DNA of 9,787 nt from JAVJUS01 sp040220455 (GTDB taxonomy: Bacteria > Pseudomonadota > Alphaproteobacteria > DSM-16000 > Inquilinaceae), in contig JAVJUS010000086.1 in the NCBI GenBank assembly GCA_040220455.1, forward strand, positions 1 through 9,787, written 5' to 3'. Under the pieces are notes generated by a model. That model saw only the letters and a list, made by a program, of their open reading frames with translations, ran no database searches and was not told the DNA's origin. The translations under genes and the position numbers were made by a program. Shown piece after piece: positions 1-6,764 of this stretch. How positions within the stretch are numbered: the stretch's first letter is position 1; the number at the start of each line of letters is the position of its first letter.

Positions 1-425
1 GCCCGGGTTCGGCGCGGAATCTCCTCGGCCGGACGCTCCGTCGCCTCCGACGCCGGCGCGGTGGGCGCCGGCGCCGCGGCCTCCGGCGCCGGGCCGGCGC
101 GGCCGACGCTGGCGGCGAGCTCCAGGCGCTGGGCCAGGGCCTCGGCGCTCTCGACCAGGAAACCCAGCTCGTCCTTGAGCGCCCGGGCCCGATCGATGTC
201 CTTCTGAAGATTGCCGCCGGTCGCCTCCGCCGTCGTCTTCAGGGCCTTCAGCCCGGCGTCCGCCCGGCCGGCGGCTTCCGAGAAGGTTCGCGCGGCGCGC
301 TCCAGCTCGGCTCGGTTGTCGCGAAGACTCGATAGCCGGCGGTTGAGGATCGCCGCGTAGATGATGGTCGCTACCAACAGAACGACGACGAGGCCGTCCA
401 AAATCAGGCCGTAATGCTCTGTCAT
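1..425 (-). CDS. DUF6468 domain membrane protein (partial, 3' end beyond window)
   Basis: This reading frame is open from an ATG at 425 to the window edge, with 141 codons visible and the C-terminus missing. Its ATG overlaps the fliM stop as ATGA (4 bp), so it is very likely translationally coupled to fliM. Residues about 7-27 form one hydrophobic segment, followed by NRRLSSLRDNRAELERAA and a long charged helical stretch that ends near VESAEALAQRLELAA. An Ala/Pro-rich tail comes after that. From memory, this single-span-plus-coiled-coil layout and its place after fliM match the DUF6468 family of alphaproteobacterial flagellar clusters. Its function is not established. By location I infer an inner-membrane protein linked to the motor. 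The family call rests on recalled sequence and position, not on a search. Confidence 0.75.
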   Translation of the reverse strand, partial: MTEHYGLILDGLVVVLLVATIIYAAILNRRLSSLRDNRAELERAARTFSEAAGRADAGLKALKTTAEATGGNLQKDIDRARALKDELGFLVESAEALAQRLELAASVGRAGPAPEAAAPAPTAPASEATERPAEEIPRRTR

Positions 426-1531
426 TCCTCGCCGTTCCTCGTCTGAAGCAGCTCTTCGTCGATGCGCACGGCGATGTTGCCGCGCTTGCGACCCATCCGG
501 CCGCGGAACATGCTGAAGTCGCCGCAGGTGAGATCGACCGGCGAATCCGGCTCGATGTTGAGCGGCAGATGCGAGCCGACCTTCCACTGCAGCACCTCGC
601 CCAGGGGCAGCGTCGCGCCGCCCAGGACGGCGCCCAGCTCCAGGTCCGTCTGCCAGAGCTGGGAGGCCAGGTGCGTCTCCCAGATCGAATCCCGGCCGAA
701 CTTCTCGCCCATGAACATCTGGAGCAGCAGCTCGCGCACCGGCTCCAGCGTCGCGTAGGGGACCAGCAGCTCCAGCCGGCCGCCCCGGTCCTCCATGTCG
801 ATGCGCAGCTTGGCGAGCACCGCCGCGTTGCCGGGCCGCACGATGGTCGCGAAGCGCGGATTGGTCTCCAACCGGTCGAAGCGGAAGTTGACCGGGGAGA
901 GCGGGTCGAAGGCGGCCGACAGATCGGCCAGCACGACATGGACCATGCGCTCGACCAGGTTGCGCTCGATCGTCGTGTAGGGACGCCCCTCGATGCGCAT
1001 GGCCGCCGTACCGCGCCGGCCGCCCAGCAGCACGTCGACGATCGAGTAGATCATCGAGGAGTCGACGACCATCAGGCCGAAATTGTCCCACTCCTCGGCC
1101 TTGAAGACCGAGAGCATGGCGGGCAACGGGATCGAGTTGAGGTAGTCGCCGAACCGGATCGAGGTGATCTGGTCGAGGCTGACCTCGACATTGTCCGAGG
1201 TGAAGTTGCGCAGCGAGGTCGACATCATGCGCACCAGGCGATCGAAGACCACCTCGAGCATCGGCAACCGCTCGTAGCTGACCATCGCGCTGTTGATCAG
1301 CGCCATGATGCCCGAGGTGTCGCCGTCCCCGCTCTCCCCGGAATCGAAGCCGAGCAGGCTGTCGATCTCGTCCTGGTTCAGGACGCGGCCGGAGGGGCCG
1401 GCGCCGCCGCCGCCACCGGCATCGCCATCCTCGTCCTCGTCCTCGTCGTCCAGCATGGCGCCCCACTGGGCGGCGAGATCGTCGCCGTCGGCACCGCCGG
1501 TCTCGGGGTCATCGTCTTCGGGATCGGCCAT
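422..1531 (-). CDS. fliM: Flagellar motor switch protein FliM
   Basis: This 369-residue protein is FliM, the C-ring switch subunit that binds phosphorylated CheY and, with FliG and FliN, sets rotation direction. The CheY-binding motif is LNQDEIDSLLGF at residues 51-62, equivalent to the extreme N-terminus of enterobacterial FliM. In front of it lies an extra tail of about 50 residues rich in Asp, Glu and Gly, containing DDLAAQWGAML. The middle domain (about 75-285) includes FGLMVVDSSMIYSIVDVLLGG, and the SpoA/FliN-like C-terminal domain spans about 295-365. The start at 1531 is supported by GAGGA nine bases upstream. The gene lies 74 bp after fliL and overlaps the next gene by 4 bp, so the three probably form one operon. 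Confidence 0.96.
   Translation of the reverse strand: MADPEDDDPETGGADGDDLAAQWGAMLDDEDEDEDGDAGGGGGAGPSGRVLNQDEIDSLLGFDSGESGDGDTSGIMALINSAMVSYERLPMLEVVFDRLVRMMSTSLRNFTSDNVEVSLDQITSIRFGDYLNSIPLPAMLSVFKAEEWDNFGLMVVDSSMIYSIVDVLLGGRRGTAAMRIEGRPYTTIERNLVERMVHVVLADLSAAFDPLSPVNFRFDRLETNPRFATIVRPGNAAVLAKLRIDMEDRGGRLELLVPYATLEPVRELLLQMFMGEKFGRDSIWETHLASQLWQTDLELGAVLGGATLPLGEVLQWKVGSHLPLNIEPDSPVDLTCGDFSMFRGRMGRKRGNIAVRIDEELLQTRNGEE
1426..1448. repeat. Hexanucleotide tandem repeat within fliM
   Basis: The plus strand carries about three copies of TCCTCG followed by a near copy. On the coding strand this encodes the alternating Asp/Glu run of the FliM N-terminal tail (about residues 28-36). Next to it, GCC triplets at 1402-1415 encode the glycine run. 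A six-base unit keeps the reading frame, so slippage here would change tail length without breaking the gene. Confidence 0.7.
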
Positions 1532-1605
1532 CGCTCGTCGTCCTCGCCGCGCCCGGACCGGCCTGGAGCCGGCCGCGCGCGTTGCTGGATAAGGAAAGCC
1601 CGCCG

Positions 1606-2127
1606 CTACTGGACCAGCATCTCGCGGAAAAGCACGTCGCGCACCGAGGCGCCCGGCACGGCGGCCGAGACCCGGCGCAGCAGCTCCTCGCGCAGGCGGT
1701 AGAGCCCGGCCGAGCCGCGCAGGTCCTCGATCCGGAGCTCGCGCAGGTAGACCTGGAAATTGTCGACGATGCGCGGCATCACCGCCTCCACCGACGCCAG
1801 ATCGGCCTCGCTGGCGAGTTCCAGGCTGACGGAAATCTTGAGATAGGTCTGCCGGCCGGAGGGGGAGTCGAGATTGACCAGCATGTCGGGCAGGTCGTGG
1901 AAGTAGCCCGGCCCGGCAGCCTCGGCCGCCTGCTCCTCTTCCGCCGCCGGCTCGCCGCCGCCCAACAGGTCGCCCAGCACGCCGGTGACCACCAGCGCGC
2001 CGACGCCGCCGCCGATGATCAGCAGCGGCAGCAGGACGAGCAGCACGAGCTTCTTGCCGCTGAACTTCTTGCGGGGAAGCTGGTCGACGACGTCGTCGAC
2101 GGCGCCGTTCATGGTCTCCGCGGTCAT
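1606..2127 (-). CDS. fliL: Flagellar basal body-associated protein FliL
   Basis: FliL is a single-pass inner-membrane protein that surrounds and supports stator units at the basal body. The 173-residue product has a short cytoplasmic N-terminus with basic residues RKKFSGKK (19-26). A hydrophobic segment follows (about 27-50), then an acidic, Ala-rich linker and a periplasmic domain (about 73-173). Family features are visible: LPDMLVNLDSPSGRQTYLKI in the first half and a closing VRDVLFREMLVQ. The ATG at 2127 is chosen. A second ATG at 2112, five codons in, also has a GGAG just upstream, so the exact start is uncertain. fliM follows 74 bp downstream on the same strand. Confidence 0.95.
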   Translation of the reverse strand: MTAETMNGAVDDVVDQLPRKKFSGKKLVLLVLLPLLIIGGGVGALVVTGVLGDLLGGGEPAAEEEQAAEAAGPGYFHDLPDMLVNLDSPSGRQTYLKISVSLELASEADLASVEAVMPRIVDNFQVYLRELRIEDLRGSAGLYRLREELLRRVSAAVPGASVRDVLFREMLVQ

Positions 2128-2235
2128 CCGCTGTCCCGATCCGTCTCCGTCTGCCGACCGCCGCCCGCGCCGCCCCGGACCCCGGGATCGCCCGCGCGCG
2201 CCGGCCTCATGGGGCGGAGACTAGGGACCTGATGG

Positions 2236-2250
2236 TTAACAACGGGTTGC
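2236..2250. promoter_or_regulatory. Degenerate CtrA-type box
   Basis: The sequence reads TTAA, seven bases, then TTGC. It matches the established CtrA consensus TTAA-N7-TTAA at six of eight positions. It sits 109-123 bp upstream of the fliL ATG, in a position similar to the perfect box upstream of fliX. On its own it is a weak match and could be chance. Confidence 0.35.
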
Positions 2251-2260
2251 GCGCCGACGG

Positions 2261-2293
2261 CCCGGCAGCACCGTCCCGGCAATTCCTGCCGGG
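2261..2293. promoter_or_regulatory. Palindromic operator, candidate FlbD (ftr-like) enhancer, flgF side
   Basis: CCCGGCA (2275-2281), a five-base spacer ATTCC, then TGCCGGG (2287-2293) form a perfect 7-bp inverted repeat. A CCCGGCAG half-site lies 14 bp upstream at 2261-2268. Seventeen bases, 2275-2291, match 7308-7324 upstream of flgI with one difference. The palindrome lies about 147 bp upstream of the sigma-54 promoter, a usual distance for a sigma-54 activator site. There is no T-run, so it does not look like a terminator. FlbD is the inferred binder, because FliX is encoded nearby. Confidence 0.6.
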
Positions 2294-2421
2294 CGGATCG
2301 TCCCGGGCCGGGGCGCGGCGCCGGCACCGCCTCCCCCGGCCTGCCCGACACGGGCCGCCGCCCCGGGGAAAAGCCCGGATTTCCGACATCCTCGACCCCG
2401 CGAGGCCGCGCCCTCACTCTC

Positions 2422-2437
2422 TGGCACGGCGCGTGCT
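2422..2437 (+). promoter_or_regulatory. Sigma-54 promoter of the flgF operon
   Basis: TGGCACG, four bases, then GTGCT differ from the sigma-54 consensus TGGCACG-N4-TTGCW at one position. The essential GG (-24) and GC (-12) are present with the right spacing. The predicted start site is near 2448, which leaves a leader of about 70 nt before the flgF ATG. This fits sigma-54 control of rod and ring genes in alphaproteobacteria such as Caulobacter. Confidence 0.8.
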
Positions 2438-2518
2438 TCTCTTTCGGCGCGCCCCGCCCGGTGCCGTCGTGCCCGGCCGGGGCCGAGATGACCGCTTCAC
2501 GGGGACGCGCCCGAGGCC

Positions 2519-3262
2519 ATGGAAAATTCGCTCTACGCCGGACTGTCCTACCAGATGGCGCTGCGCCGCGAGATGGACATCGTCTCGAACAACGTGGCCA
2601 ACATGAACACGACCGGGTTCAAGGGCCAGCGGCCGCTGTTCCTGGAATACCTGGCGGAGGTCGACGGCGGCGGCGCGCTGTCGATGCACCAGGACGCCCT
2701 GTCCATGGTGATCGACCACGGCGTCGCCCACGACCTGAGCCAGGGCGACATGATCCGCACGGGCAACCCCCTCGACGTGGCGGTCGAGGGCGACGGCTAC
2801 CTGGTCGTCGGCAGCGACGGCGGGCCGCGCTACACCCGGCACGGCAAGCTCGCCCTGGACATCGACCGACGGCTGGTCGACCCCAACGGCCTGCCCGTGC
2901 TCGACGACGGCGACCAGCCCGTCATCGTGCCCGCCGGCGCCAACGAGATCGCGATCCGCGCCGACGGCTCGATCACCGCCGACGGGCTGCCGCTGGCCAC
3001 GCTGAAGCTGGTCGAGTTCGACGACCGCCAGGAGCTGATCTCGCTGGGCGGCGGGCTCTACGCCAGCAACCAGGTCCCCGCCGAGGCGGAGGACACCCGC
3101 CTGGTCCAGGGCATGATCGAGGGCTCCAACGTCGAGCCGATCGTCGAGATGACCCGCATGATCGACGTGATGCGCCGCTACCAGTCGGCCCAGAGCCTGA
3201 TGGAGCGCGAGGACGAGCGGCTGCGCGAGGCGATCCGCCGCCTCGGCGCGGTCGAGGCTTGA
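2519..3262 (+). CDS. flgF: Flagellar basal-body rod protein FlgF
   Basis: FlgF forms part of the proximal rod of the flagellar axle and is exported by the flagellar type III apparatus. The 247-residue product is close to the usual family length. The N-terminal rod signature SNNVANMNTTGFK is at residues 23-35. The C-terminal flagellin-like motif begins at QGMIEGSNVEPIVEMT (197-212) and leads into a terminal helix with DVMRRYQSAQ. It has no cleavable signal peptide, as expected for a type III export substrate. It is the first gene after the sigma-54 promoter, and flgG follows after 43 bp. The ribosome-binding site is weak (only GAGG very close to the ATG). The start is set by the conserved MENSLYAGLS N-terminus. 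Confidence 0.95.
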   Translation: MENSLYAGLSYQMALRREMDIVSNNVANMNTTGFKGQRPLFLEYLAEVDGGGALSMHQDALSMVIDHGVAHDLSQGDMIRTGNPLDVAVEGDGYLVVGSDGGPRYTRHGKLALDIDRRLVDPNGLPVLDDGDQPVIVPAGANEIAIRADGSITADGLPLATLKLVEFDDRQELISLGGGLYASNQVPAEAEDTRLVQGMIEGSNVEPIVEMTRMIDVMRRYQSAQSLMEREDERLREAIRRLGAVEA

Positions 3263-3286
3263 GGCCGGACCCCGAGGCCGGACAGA
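3261..3286 (+). repeat. Two-copy 13-bp direct repeat in the flgF-flgG gap
   Basis: GAGGCCGGAC occurs at 3261-3270 and again at 3274-3283 with a 13-bp period. The first copy overlaps the flgF stop codon. It is a small local duplication, with the flgG Shine-Dalgarno (AGGAGAGGG) just downstream. Confidence 0.6.
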
Positions 3287-3305
3287 GACAGGAGAGGGAT
3301 ATCCC

Positions 3306-4091
<786 letters not shown>

Positions 4092-4108
4092 CCCGGGGGA
4101 CCGCCGCC

Positions 4109-4942
4109 ATGAAACAGCTCGCCGTGATGCTGACCACCGCCGTCCTGTTCGTCGTCGCCGTCGCCGCCCAGGCGGCCGAGGGCGCGGAGACGGTGCGCCT
4201 GCGCGCCGCCGCCGTCGCCACCGGCGAGGGCCTGGTGCTGGGCGACCTGTTCGACGGCCTGGGCCCCGAGCGCGCCGCCCGCCCCGTCGCCCGCGCCCCG
4301 GCCGAGGGTCGGACGGTGCGCCTGGAGGCGGGCTGGCTCGTCCGGGTCGCCCGGGCGCACGGCGTCGACTGGGTGCCCGCCGGCCGCGACGCGGCGATCG
4401 ACGTGCGCCGCGCCACCGAGGCCGAGCGCGAGGCGCTGGCCGACAAGCTGGCCGACGCGCTCGACGCCCGCATGGCCGAGCTGGAGCGCACCGCCGCGGG
4501 CCCCGCCGAGACGGAGGAGGCCGAGCGCCCGGGCCGGGTGGACGTCGCCGTCCTGACCCGGCGCCTGCGTCCCGGGGACACGATCGGCGCGGGCGACGTC
4601 GACTGGGTCGAGATGCACGCCGGCCCGGCGACCGCCGGCATGATCACCGAAGCCGACGCGATCATCGGCCTGGCGCCGCGCCGGCCGCTGGCCGCCGGCC
4701 GGCCGGTGCGCATCGCCGATCTGCGCACGCCGGTCATGGTCGAGCGCGGCGCCCTCGTCACCCTGGTGCTGCGCGGGCCGGCGCTGACCATCACCGCGCG
4801 CGGCCGCGTCCTCGACGAAGCCAGCCGGGGCGAGACGGTCCGCGTCGTCAATATCGACAGCAACCGCACGATCGAGGCGGTGGTGACCGGCCCGGAGACG
4901 GCCGAGGTGCGCTCCGGCAGCGCGCTCGTCGCGCTCAACTGA
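4109..4942 (+). CDS. flgA: Flagellar P-ring assembly chaperone FlgA
   Basis: FlgA is the periplasmic chaperone needed to assemble FlgI into the P-ring. The 277-residue precursor begins with a Sec signal peptide (MKQLAVMLTTAVLFVVAVAA, cleavage probably after AQA at residue 22). An N-terminal domain follows, then a Glu/Ala-rich linker (about 101-143). The SAF domain spans about 144-206 and contains RRLRPGDTIGAGDVDW. The C-terminal domain (about 207-277) carries GETVRVVNIDSNRTIEAVV, matching the family pattern of Gly-Glu-x-Val-Arg-Val-x-Asn near the end. The protein is longer than enterobacterial FlgA, with the extra length mostly before the SAF domain. Its substrate gene flgI lies about 2.6 kb downstream in a separate operon. 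Confidence 0.93.
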   Translation: MKQLAVMLTTAVLFVVAVAAQAAEGAETVRLRAAAVATGEGLVLGDLFDGLGPERAARPVARAPAEGRTVRLEAGWLVRVARAHGVDWVPAGRDAAIDVRRATEAEREALADKLADALDARMAELERTAAGPAETEEAERPGRVDVAVLTRRLRPGDTIGAGDVDWVEMHAGPATAGMITEADAIIGLAPRRPLAAGRPVRIADLRTPVMVERGALVTLVLRGPALTITARGRVLDEASRGETVRVVNIDSNRTIEAVVTGPETAEVRSGSALVALN

Positions 4943-5021
4943 CCGGCCCGCCGGACGAGTTAACCCGCGCCCGAATCCCAGAGACCGTCGCCGCGAAGCG
5001 CGACGCGACCGGAGAGAAGCC

Positions 5022-5816
5022 ATGACCCGCTCCGCCATTGCCCCCGTCGAAAACGCCCTGCCCCGCCGCCGTCCGGCCACGGCCCCGGCCGCGCTCGCCG
5101 TGATCGCCGGGCTGGCCCTGGCCGGCTGCAATGCCGGCGAGCGGATCACCAATATCGGCTCCGCCCCGCCGCTGAGCCGGATCGAGAATCCGGTCGACAC
5201 CGAGAACTACCAGCCGGTGCGCCTGCCCATGCCGGCGCCCCAGGTGCCCGAACGGCGGGCCAACTCCCTCTGGCAGCCGGGCGCGCGGGCGTTCTTCCGC
5301 GACCAGCGGGCGGGCAATATCGGCGACATCCTGACGGTGATGATCGAGATCGACGACCAGGCTACGCTCGACAACCAGTCGAACCGGTCGCGCAACAATT
5401 CCGAGGGCGCGGAGCTCCCGAGCCTGCTGGGCTACGAGGCGGCCCTGTCCGATTTCCTGCCCGACGAGGTGAACCCCGACAACCTGACGCAGTTCGGCTC
5501 GACCTCCTCGAACCAGGGTCAGGGCAACATCAGCCGCAGCGAGGACATCGAGCTCAAGGTGGCCGCGATCGTCACCCAGGTCCTGCCCAACGGCAACATG
5601 GCGATCTACGGCCGCCAGGAGGTCCGGGTGAACTACGAGGTGCGCGAGCTCGAGATCGCCGGCGTCATCCGGCCCGAGGACATCACCTCGCAGAACACCA
5701 TCGGCTACGAGAAGATCGCCGAGGCCCGCATCTCCTACGGCGGCCGCGGCCATATCTCCGACGTCCAGCAGCCGCGCTACGGCCAGCAGCTCTACGACAT
5801 CATCTTCCCGTTCTGA
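5022..5816 (+). CDS. flgH: Flagellar L-ring lipoprotein FlgH
   Basis: FlgH forms the outer-membrane L-ring bushing around the rod. The 264-residue precursor has a lipoprotein signal with LALAGC, the lipidated cysteine being residue 36. The conserved core contains FFRDQRAGNIGDILTV (91-106), an Asn/Ser-rich segment and EDIELKVAAIVTQVLPNGN. It ends in the typical GHISDVQQPRYGQQ...IIFPF block (about 243-264). GGAGAG six to seven bases upstream supports the ATG. It is the last gene of the flgF-flgG-flgA-flgH operon, 79 bp after flgA. The unusually long n-region (about 20 residues before the hydrophobic core) is the only mild oddity. Confidence 0.96.
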   Translation: MTRSAIAPVENALPRRRPATAPAALAVIAGLALAGCNAGERITNIGSAPPLSRIENPVDTENYQPVRLPMPAPQVPERRANSLWQPGARAFFRDQRAGNIGDILTVMIEIDDQATLDNQSNRSRNNSEGAELPSLLGYEAALSDFLPDEVNPDNLTQFGSTSSNQGQGNISRSEDIELKVAAIVTQVLPNGNMAIYGRQEVRVNYEVRELEIAGVIRPEDITSQNTIGYEKIAEARISYGGRGHISDVQQPRYGQQLYDIIFPF

Positions 5817-6172
5817 GCCGGCGGGCGTGCGGGTTGGTCGGCATGGGCGGGCCGACAGGCCTATCGTGTGACAGCTCGCCCGCCGCCCGTTGTCACCTCG
5901 CGACACTCACTCACTCGAAACGACGATGCGCCGGTGGAGTGCCACGGCATCGATCAGCGCTTCGGTGGGCTCCGGCGGCTGGAGCATGGCTGCAAAGAAG
6001 ACCTCGGCGTCAGCCGGCGCGAGACGGGTCACGGCGGATGCGCGAGCCTCTGGAACGACCGGCCCCGCATTGCCGGTCGGCGAAACGGATCTCGACGGTG
6101 CCATGGCCCGAGAGCCCTGTTCGATCAGCGAGCGGAGTGGGCATCCCATGGCGTCTCCGGGCGCCCGCCTCC
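5817..6172. other. Weakly coding gap between flgH and dksA
   Basis: This 356-bp convergent gap separates two genes that end toward each other. It holds a 6-bp stem (GTCGGC 5837-5842, GCCGAC 5851-5856) and a GTGACA/TGTCAC inverted repeat (5868-5873, 5891-5896). Neither has a T-run, so a terminator for flgH is possible but not shown. Most of the rest is the minus-strand antitoxin-like ORF listed separately. Several frames are open here and their predicted products look unlike the neighbouring proteins, suggesting decayed sequence. Confidence 0.5.
5907..6104 (-). pseudogene. Possible remnant of a DUF1778 (TacA-type) antitoxin
   Basis: A 65-codon stretch from ATG 6104 to a TGA at 5907 ends in a segment resembling the C-terminus of DUF1778 antitoxins. 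It reads VTRLAPADAEVFFAAMLQPP and then EPTEALIDAVALHRR, compared with the family's habit of a hydrophobic helix, a PPEPNEAL-like turn and an Arg-rich end. The ribbon-helix-helix N-terminal half expected of a full antitoxin (about 90 residues in all) is not recognisable upstream in this frame; the frame continues open into dksA DNA without similarity. No GNAT acetyltransferase toxin gene follows. I therefore read it as a decayed fragment. A short functional protein or a chance resemblance remains possible. Confidence 0.4.
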
Positions 6173-6592
6173 TCAATCGTCGCGCTGGGTGCGCTCCATG
6201 CGTTCGTGGCGCTCCTGGGCCTCGAGGCTGAGCGTCGCGATCGGACGGGCATCGAGGCGGCGGATGGCGATGGGCTCGCCCGTTTCCTCGCAATAGCCGT
6301 ACTCGCCACGCTCCAGGCGCTCCAGCGCCGCGTCGATCTTGGCGATCAGCTTGCGCTCCCGGTCGCGGGTGCGCAGCTCCAGGGATCGATCCGTCTCCAG
6401 CGACGCGCGATCGGCGATATCGGGTTCCTGCATGCCCCCCTGCTGCAGGCTGGCCAGTGTCTCCGCGGACTCACCCAACAACTCGGCCCGCCATACCAGC
6501 AACTTCCGCCGGAAATACTCTTTCATCACCGGGTTCATGAACTCTTCGTCTTCCGACGGCCTGTAGTTCGGAGGCAAGAGCGTGGCGTTCAT
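6173..6592 (-). CDS. dksA: RNA polymerase-binding transcription factor DksA (single-cysteine type)
   Basis: DksA binds the secondary channel of RNA polymerase and, often with ppGpp, tunes initiation at growth-related promoters. The 139-residue product has the family plan. A helical coiled coil has at its tip the DxxDxA signature (Asp58, Asp61, Ala63), followed by SLELRTRDRERKLIAKI. The zinc-finger region has YGYCEETGEPIAIRRLDARP, then ATLSLEAQERHE. Of the four zinc cysteines of E. coli DksA only Cys101 remains; the others are Thr104, Ser122 and Ala125. This resembles known cysteine-poor alphaproteobacterial DksA proteins, so zinc binding is unlikely. The ATG at 6592 is chosen because AAAGGG lies seven bases upstream and the -10 element at 6650-6655 is upstream of it. 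The frame extends to 6706, but those codons overlap the promoter. Confidence 0.93.
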   Translation of the reverse strand: MNATLLPPNYRPSEDEEFMNPVMKEYFRRKLLVWRAELLGESAETLASLQQGGMQEPDIADRASLETDRSLELRTRDRERKLIAKIDAALERLERGEYGYCEETGEPIAIRRLDARPIATLSLEAQERHERMERTQRDD

Positions 6593-6649
6593 TACCTGAC
6601 CCTTTGACACATGCCGGCACGACACCGGCCCCGTTCCCGGAGCGGCGCG

Positions 6650-6678
6650 AGTATAGGGATGACGGGGGGTCGCGACAA
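6650..6678 (-). promoter_or_regulatory. Sigma-70-type promoter of dksA
   Basis: Read on the minus strand, TTGTCG (6678-6673), a 17-bp spacer and TATACT (6655-6650) form a near-consensus vegetative promoter. The transcript would start near 6643, leaving a leader of about 50 nt before the dksA ATG at 6592. This lets dksA be expressed independently of fliX upstream. The leader contains the 8-bp palindrome TGCCGGCA (6612-6619). Confidence 0.7.
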
Positions 6679-6764
6679 TCCTCTCGACGTCCGAGGGACC
6701 GTTCACAAACCCTTGTAATCGTGACGGATTGACGACAACGCGCCGGCACCGGAGCGGATACCCT

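Larger units (their letters stand above)
2128..2518. promoter_or_regulatory. Divergent control region between fliL and flgF
   Basis: This 391-bp stretch has no convincing gene. Short ORFs cross it in several frames on both strands, as expected in GC-rich DNA. It holds, in order, a degenerate CtrA-type box, a CCCGGCA half-site, a 19-bp palindrome and a sigma-54 promoter reading toward flgF, each listed separately. I see no clear sigma-70 or sigma-54 promoter for fliL on the minus strand. The AT-richer GGTTAAC around 2234-2240 is the likeliest place for one. Confidence 0.7.

Noticed and set aside
569..1702. Long plus-strand ORF opposite fliM
   Set aside because: It is antisense to the conserved fliM gene, is rich in His/Gln/Arg low-complexity sequence, and spans the fliM-fliL gap. 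It is a shadow frame of GC-rich coding DNA.
1582..2232. Plus-strand ORF opposite fliL
   Set aside because: It is the complement of a clear fliL gene, and its product shows only compositional bias.
5837..5896. Inverted repeats after flgH as an intrinsic terminator
   Set aside because: The stems are only 6 bp and no T-run follows, so the evidence is too weak for a terminator call.
4935..5906. 323-codon minus-strand ORF opposite flgH, considered as a toxin partner of the DUF1778 remnant
   Set aside because: Its product shows no GNAT features and is the complement of conserved flgH.
5929..5944. Sigma-54-like TGGCACT-N4-CGGCG on the minus strand
   Set aside because: It has several mismatches in the -12 box, lies inside the remnant ORF, and no gene follows downstream on that strand until after the convergent end of flgH.
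6593..6706. Upstream extension of dksA to ATG 6706
   Set aside because: The extra 38 codons include the dksA -10/-35 promoter and are not DksA-like. ATG 6592 has a good ribosome-binding site.
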